A stretch of 64,000 nucleotides of DNA from an uncultured Collinsella sp. (GTDB taxonomy: Bacteria > Actinomycetota > Coriobacteriia > Coriobacteriales > Coriobacteriaceae), in NCBI GenBank assembly GCA_934630375.1, contig CAKTVQ010000001.1, positions 1 through 64,000 on the forward strand, in the 5' to 3' direction. Positions 62,059 to 64,000 of the stretch are shown here, in pieces (within the stretch, counting starts at the first letter, position 1; each line of letters starts with the position of its first letter). Under the pieces are notes generated by a model. It did no database searches. It worked only from the letters and a program-made list of their open reading frames with translations, and was not told where the DNA came from. Made by a program: the position numbers and the translations under genes.

Positions 62059-63486
62059 TTAGGCCTCCATCTCGGCGAGCTCCTCCTTGGAGAAGCCGGT
62101 GAAGTAGACCACCACAGCAGCCACGACGCAGGCGACAACCATGCCGATGATGGCGCAGATGGTGTTCTCCATGCCGCCCTGGAGATAACCCAGGAAGACC
62201 AGGAAGTTCGTCGCCATGGCGCCAACGTAGAGGGTAACGTGGAGCAGCGAGGAGACGAGGGCACCAGCGGCACCGCCGATGATCATGCCGATCATGGTGC
62301 GACGGAAGCGCAGGATGGTACCGAAGAGCGCGGGCTCGGTAACGCCACCGAGGAGTGCGGACACCACGTAGCCGGCGCAGAGGCCCTTCTCCTCCTTATT
62401 GCGGATGCGGAGGAAGGCACCGATAGCGCAGCCCCAGACAGCGGTCATAGCGCAGTTGGTAGCAACGAAGAGGAACGGGTCGCTGCCGACCTGGAGGATC
62501 TGCACCTGGGCGAGCATGATGACGGGCATGTGCATGCCGGCGACCACGAAGAGCTGCCAGAAGGCGCCGAGGATCATCATAGCGAGCGTGGTGAAGATGC
62601 CGCCCATGTTCTGCAGGCCAAAGAGGAGTGCGGCGATGCCCTGACCAAGGAGGTTACCAACGGGGGCAAGAGCGATGAACATGATGGGGACAACGACGAT
62701 CATCGTGAAGAACGGAGCAAACAGCGTGGAGAGGACGTCGGGGACGTGCTTCTTCATGAACTTCTCGACAACTGCCAGAACCGGAATCGTCAGCATGATG
62801 GGAAGAACGGTCTGGGAATAGTTGGTCGCGGTCATCTGATAACCGTAGACGCTGATGGCGCCACCTTCAGCAGCAGCGGAGATGATGCTGGGCGCAATGA
62901 GGATAGCGCCGCTCAGCATGCCGAGCATGGGGCTGGCGCCGAGCTTCTTTGCGGCGGCGTAGCCCAGGAAGATCGGCAGGAAGTAGAAACCGGCCTCGTA
63001 GAGCGTCGTGTTAAAGAACGTGTACGTCGGGTCGGTGTCGCTCAGCAGACCAAAGACCTGGGGGCCGAGGACAACTGCAAAGGTGCGGAACAGACCGGCG
63101 GCCATGATCAGCGGAATGAGCTGAGTCATCGTGCCGGAGAGATAGTCGAGAACTGCGTTCCAGACGCCCTTAGGGGTCAACTTCTCCTTGGGCTTGTCGG
63201 CATCGAGGTTCTCCTCGACGGCCGCACCCCTCGTAACACCGGAGATGGCGACGAACTCGTCGAGCACCTTGGGCACGTTCTGGCCGATGATGACCTGGAG
63301 CTGGCTACCGGAGAACTGACAACCCAGAACACCCTTAACCTTCTTGATCTTCTCCACGTCGGCCTTGCTGTTATCCTTGAGCGTCAGACGCAGGCGCGTC
63401 ATGCAGTTGGTGGCGATGGTGACGTTTTCCGCACCACCCACGAGCTCGAGGACATCGGTGGCAATCTGCTTGTTATCTACTGCCAT
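62059..63486 (-). CDS. PTS EIIBC permease, beta-glucoside type
   Basis: 475 residues. EIIB comes first (residues 1-85; phospho-cysteine in IATNCMTRLRLTLKD), then EIIC with about ten membrane helices (YLSGTMTQLIPLIMAAGLFR, and GGVTEPALFG, the family's GITEPxxFG-like signature). There is no EIIA domain at the C-terminus, so phosphate must come from a separate protein, possibly the EIIA at 42242-42778. The ATG behind GAGGGGTCCC was chosen. Nearby glycosidases and a ROK kinase fit uptake of a beta-linked disaccharide or aryl glucoside. Its promoter region contains many GTTTAC repeats. Confidence 0.93.
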   Translation of the reverse strand: MAVDNKQIATDVLELVGGAENVTIATNCMTRLRLTLKDNSKADVEKIKKVKGVLGCQFSGSQLQVIIGQNVPKVLDEFVAISGVTRGAAVEENLDADKPKEKLTPKGVWNAVLDYLSGTMTQLIPLIMAAGLFRTFAVVLGPQVFGLLSDTDPTYTFFNTTLYEAGFYFLPIFLGYAAAKKLGASPMLGMLSGAILIAPSIISAAAEGGAISVYGYQMTATNYSQTVLPIMLTIPVLAVVEKFMKKHVPDVLSTLFAPFFTMIVVVPIMFIALAPVGNLLGQGIAALLFGLQNMGGIFTTLAMMILGAFWQLFVVAGMHMPVIMLAQVQILQVGSDPFLFVATNCAMTAVWGCAIGAFLRIRNKEEKGLCAGYVVSALLGGVTEPALFGTILRFRRTMIGMIIGGAAGALVSSLLHVTLYVGAMATNFLVFLGYLQGGMENTICAIIGMVVACVVAAVVVYFTGFSKEELAEMEA

Positions 63487-63976
63487 GGGACCCCTCCCCA
63501 TATCTTCGTGTGCCCGATTACCTAGATGCGGGCACGCCTTTGGCTCGGCGACTATAACCCCTTACGGTTGCCGAACCCTTGGACACGCTGTCGTAAACAA
63601 GGTGTTTACTGAACGTTTACGGGCTTTAGTTTACACGGAACGCCTAATTTGTGGCAATTTTGCCGTCTATAGTCCGGTGAACGGTAGGAAATCGGGGGTG
63701 AACGTATCTAAATGGATGAGGACCGTCTCTTTGCCAACGTTTAGCTATATGGCTGTTTACGTGGGTTTTTCCTTTAACTAGAACCTCATAGCCTTGTTGA
63801 TGTCTTAACAAAAGCCCTGATAGACGGTAGTAAACATACGTTTAGTAGTTCATTGGGTGTTCAATTCGACCGTTTACCGAGTTCATCTGCACGTTCTGCA
63901 ATTCTGTATTAAACTAAACATGTTTAGATTGTATTGCCGCAGATGTTTACCGCTCGCGGCGCAAAGGAGGCAGCTC
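63487..63976. other. 490-bp divergent intergenic region
   Basis: AT-richer than the rest of the window. Apart from the GTTTAC array and a TAAACATGTTTA palindrome (63915-63926), no gene or hairpin stands out. It must hold promoters for both the PTS gene and the divergent gene starting at 63977. Confidence 0.7.
63593..63950. promoter_or_regulatory. Array of GTTTAC/GTAAAC operator half-sites
   Basis: Exact copies stand at 63593 (GTAAAC), 63604, 63615, 63629, 63755, 63830 (GTAAAC), 63872 and 63945. The first three are spaced 11 bp apart, one helical turn. GTAAAC-N5-GTTTAC at 63593-63609 and TAAACATGTTTA at 63915-63926 are palindromes. This suggests cooperative binding of a sugar-responsive regulator. 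Confidence 0.65.
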
Positions 63977-64000
63977 ATGGAACTCAAATCGTGCACCTAT
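63977..64000 (+). CDS. Start of a divergent gene, cut by the window end
   Basis: Eight codons (MELKSCTY) follow a strong ribosome site, AAAGGAGGCAGCTC. The product cannot be identified. Its position opposite the PTS gene, with a shared operator array, suggests a regulator or another gene of the same sugar pathway. Confidence 0.6.

Overview
The window looks like a chromosomal segment of a Coriobacteriia gut actinobacterium, most likely Collinsella or a close relative. This inference rests on high GC, a dnaK-grpE-dnaJ-hspR operon with an HspR-type repressor, a membrane-bound LuxR-type regulator, a Ni-hydrogenase maturation set, PTS-driven glycoside use and many short intergenic hairpin repeats. 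No rRNA, tRNA, CRISPR array, intact insertion sequence or prophage was recognised.

Layout. 1-7.5 kb: hypA and a large iron-sulfur/FAD oxidoreductase (minus), divergent from a TetR regulator with a multi-pass membrane protein, then a membrane-anchored acidic protein and a tiny ORF. 7.5-18 kb: heat-shock region, with clpB, an aconitase-family hydratase, hspR, dnaJ, grpE and dnaK, all minus; clpB and dnaK share an identical-arm upstream motif. 18-22.6 kb: a small 2[4Fe-4S] ferredoxin and the nadA-nadB-nadC-niaR operon for NAD synthesis with its own repressor. 23-33 kb: a 2.5-kilo-residue surface adhesin and a divergent LytTR/GHKL two-component pair, then a UDG-like protein. 33.6-41 kb: thioredoxin, a small helical protein, nikR, hypF, hypC, hypD, hypE and a HAD phosphatase; nickel sensing is linked to hydrogenase maturation. 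41-49 kb: lipoprotein, PTS EIIA, 6-phospho-beta-glucosidase, AraC regulator, GH106-like rhamnosidase, RpiR regulator. 49.6-53.5 kb: pyrE and an MgtA-type P-type ATPase with a long leader holding a small ORF. 53.5-59 kb: two lipoproteins, a zinc-ribbon protein, a membrane-anchored protein and a 12-TM-type LuxR regulator. 59-64 kb: ROK kinase, glycosidase remnant, DUF4038-type glycosidase, PTS EIIBC and the start of a divergent gene.

The most unusual signal is non-coding: a ~145-160 nt element present in four full copies (after hspR, the 41.4 kb lipoprotein gene, pyrE and hypD) plus a truncated copy. Each copy sits directly behind a stop codon, in the same orientation relative to that gene. The long stem and inner hairpin keep their pairing although their sequences differ among copies, and a one-base bulge stays at the same place. 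Such compensatory change points to a structured RNA in 3' untranslated regions. Other non-coding signals are an 8-fold GTTTAC operator array next to the PTS gene, paired TetR-type palindromes, a probable NiaR operator over the nadA promoter, and several REP-like hairpin families whose conserved loops suggest a mobilising enzyme encoded elsewhere. All family assignments come from reading motifs, not from database searches.
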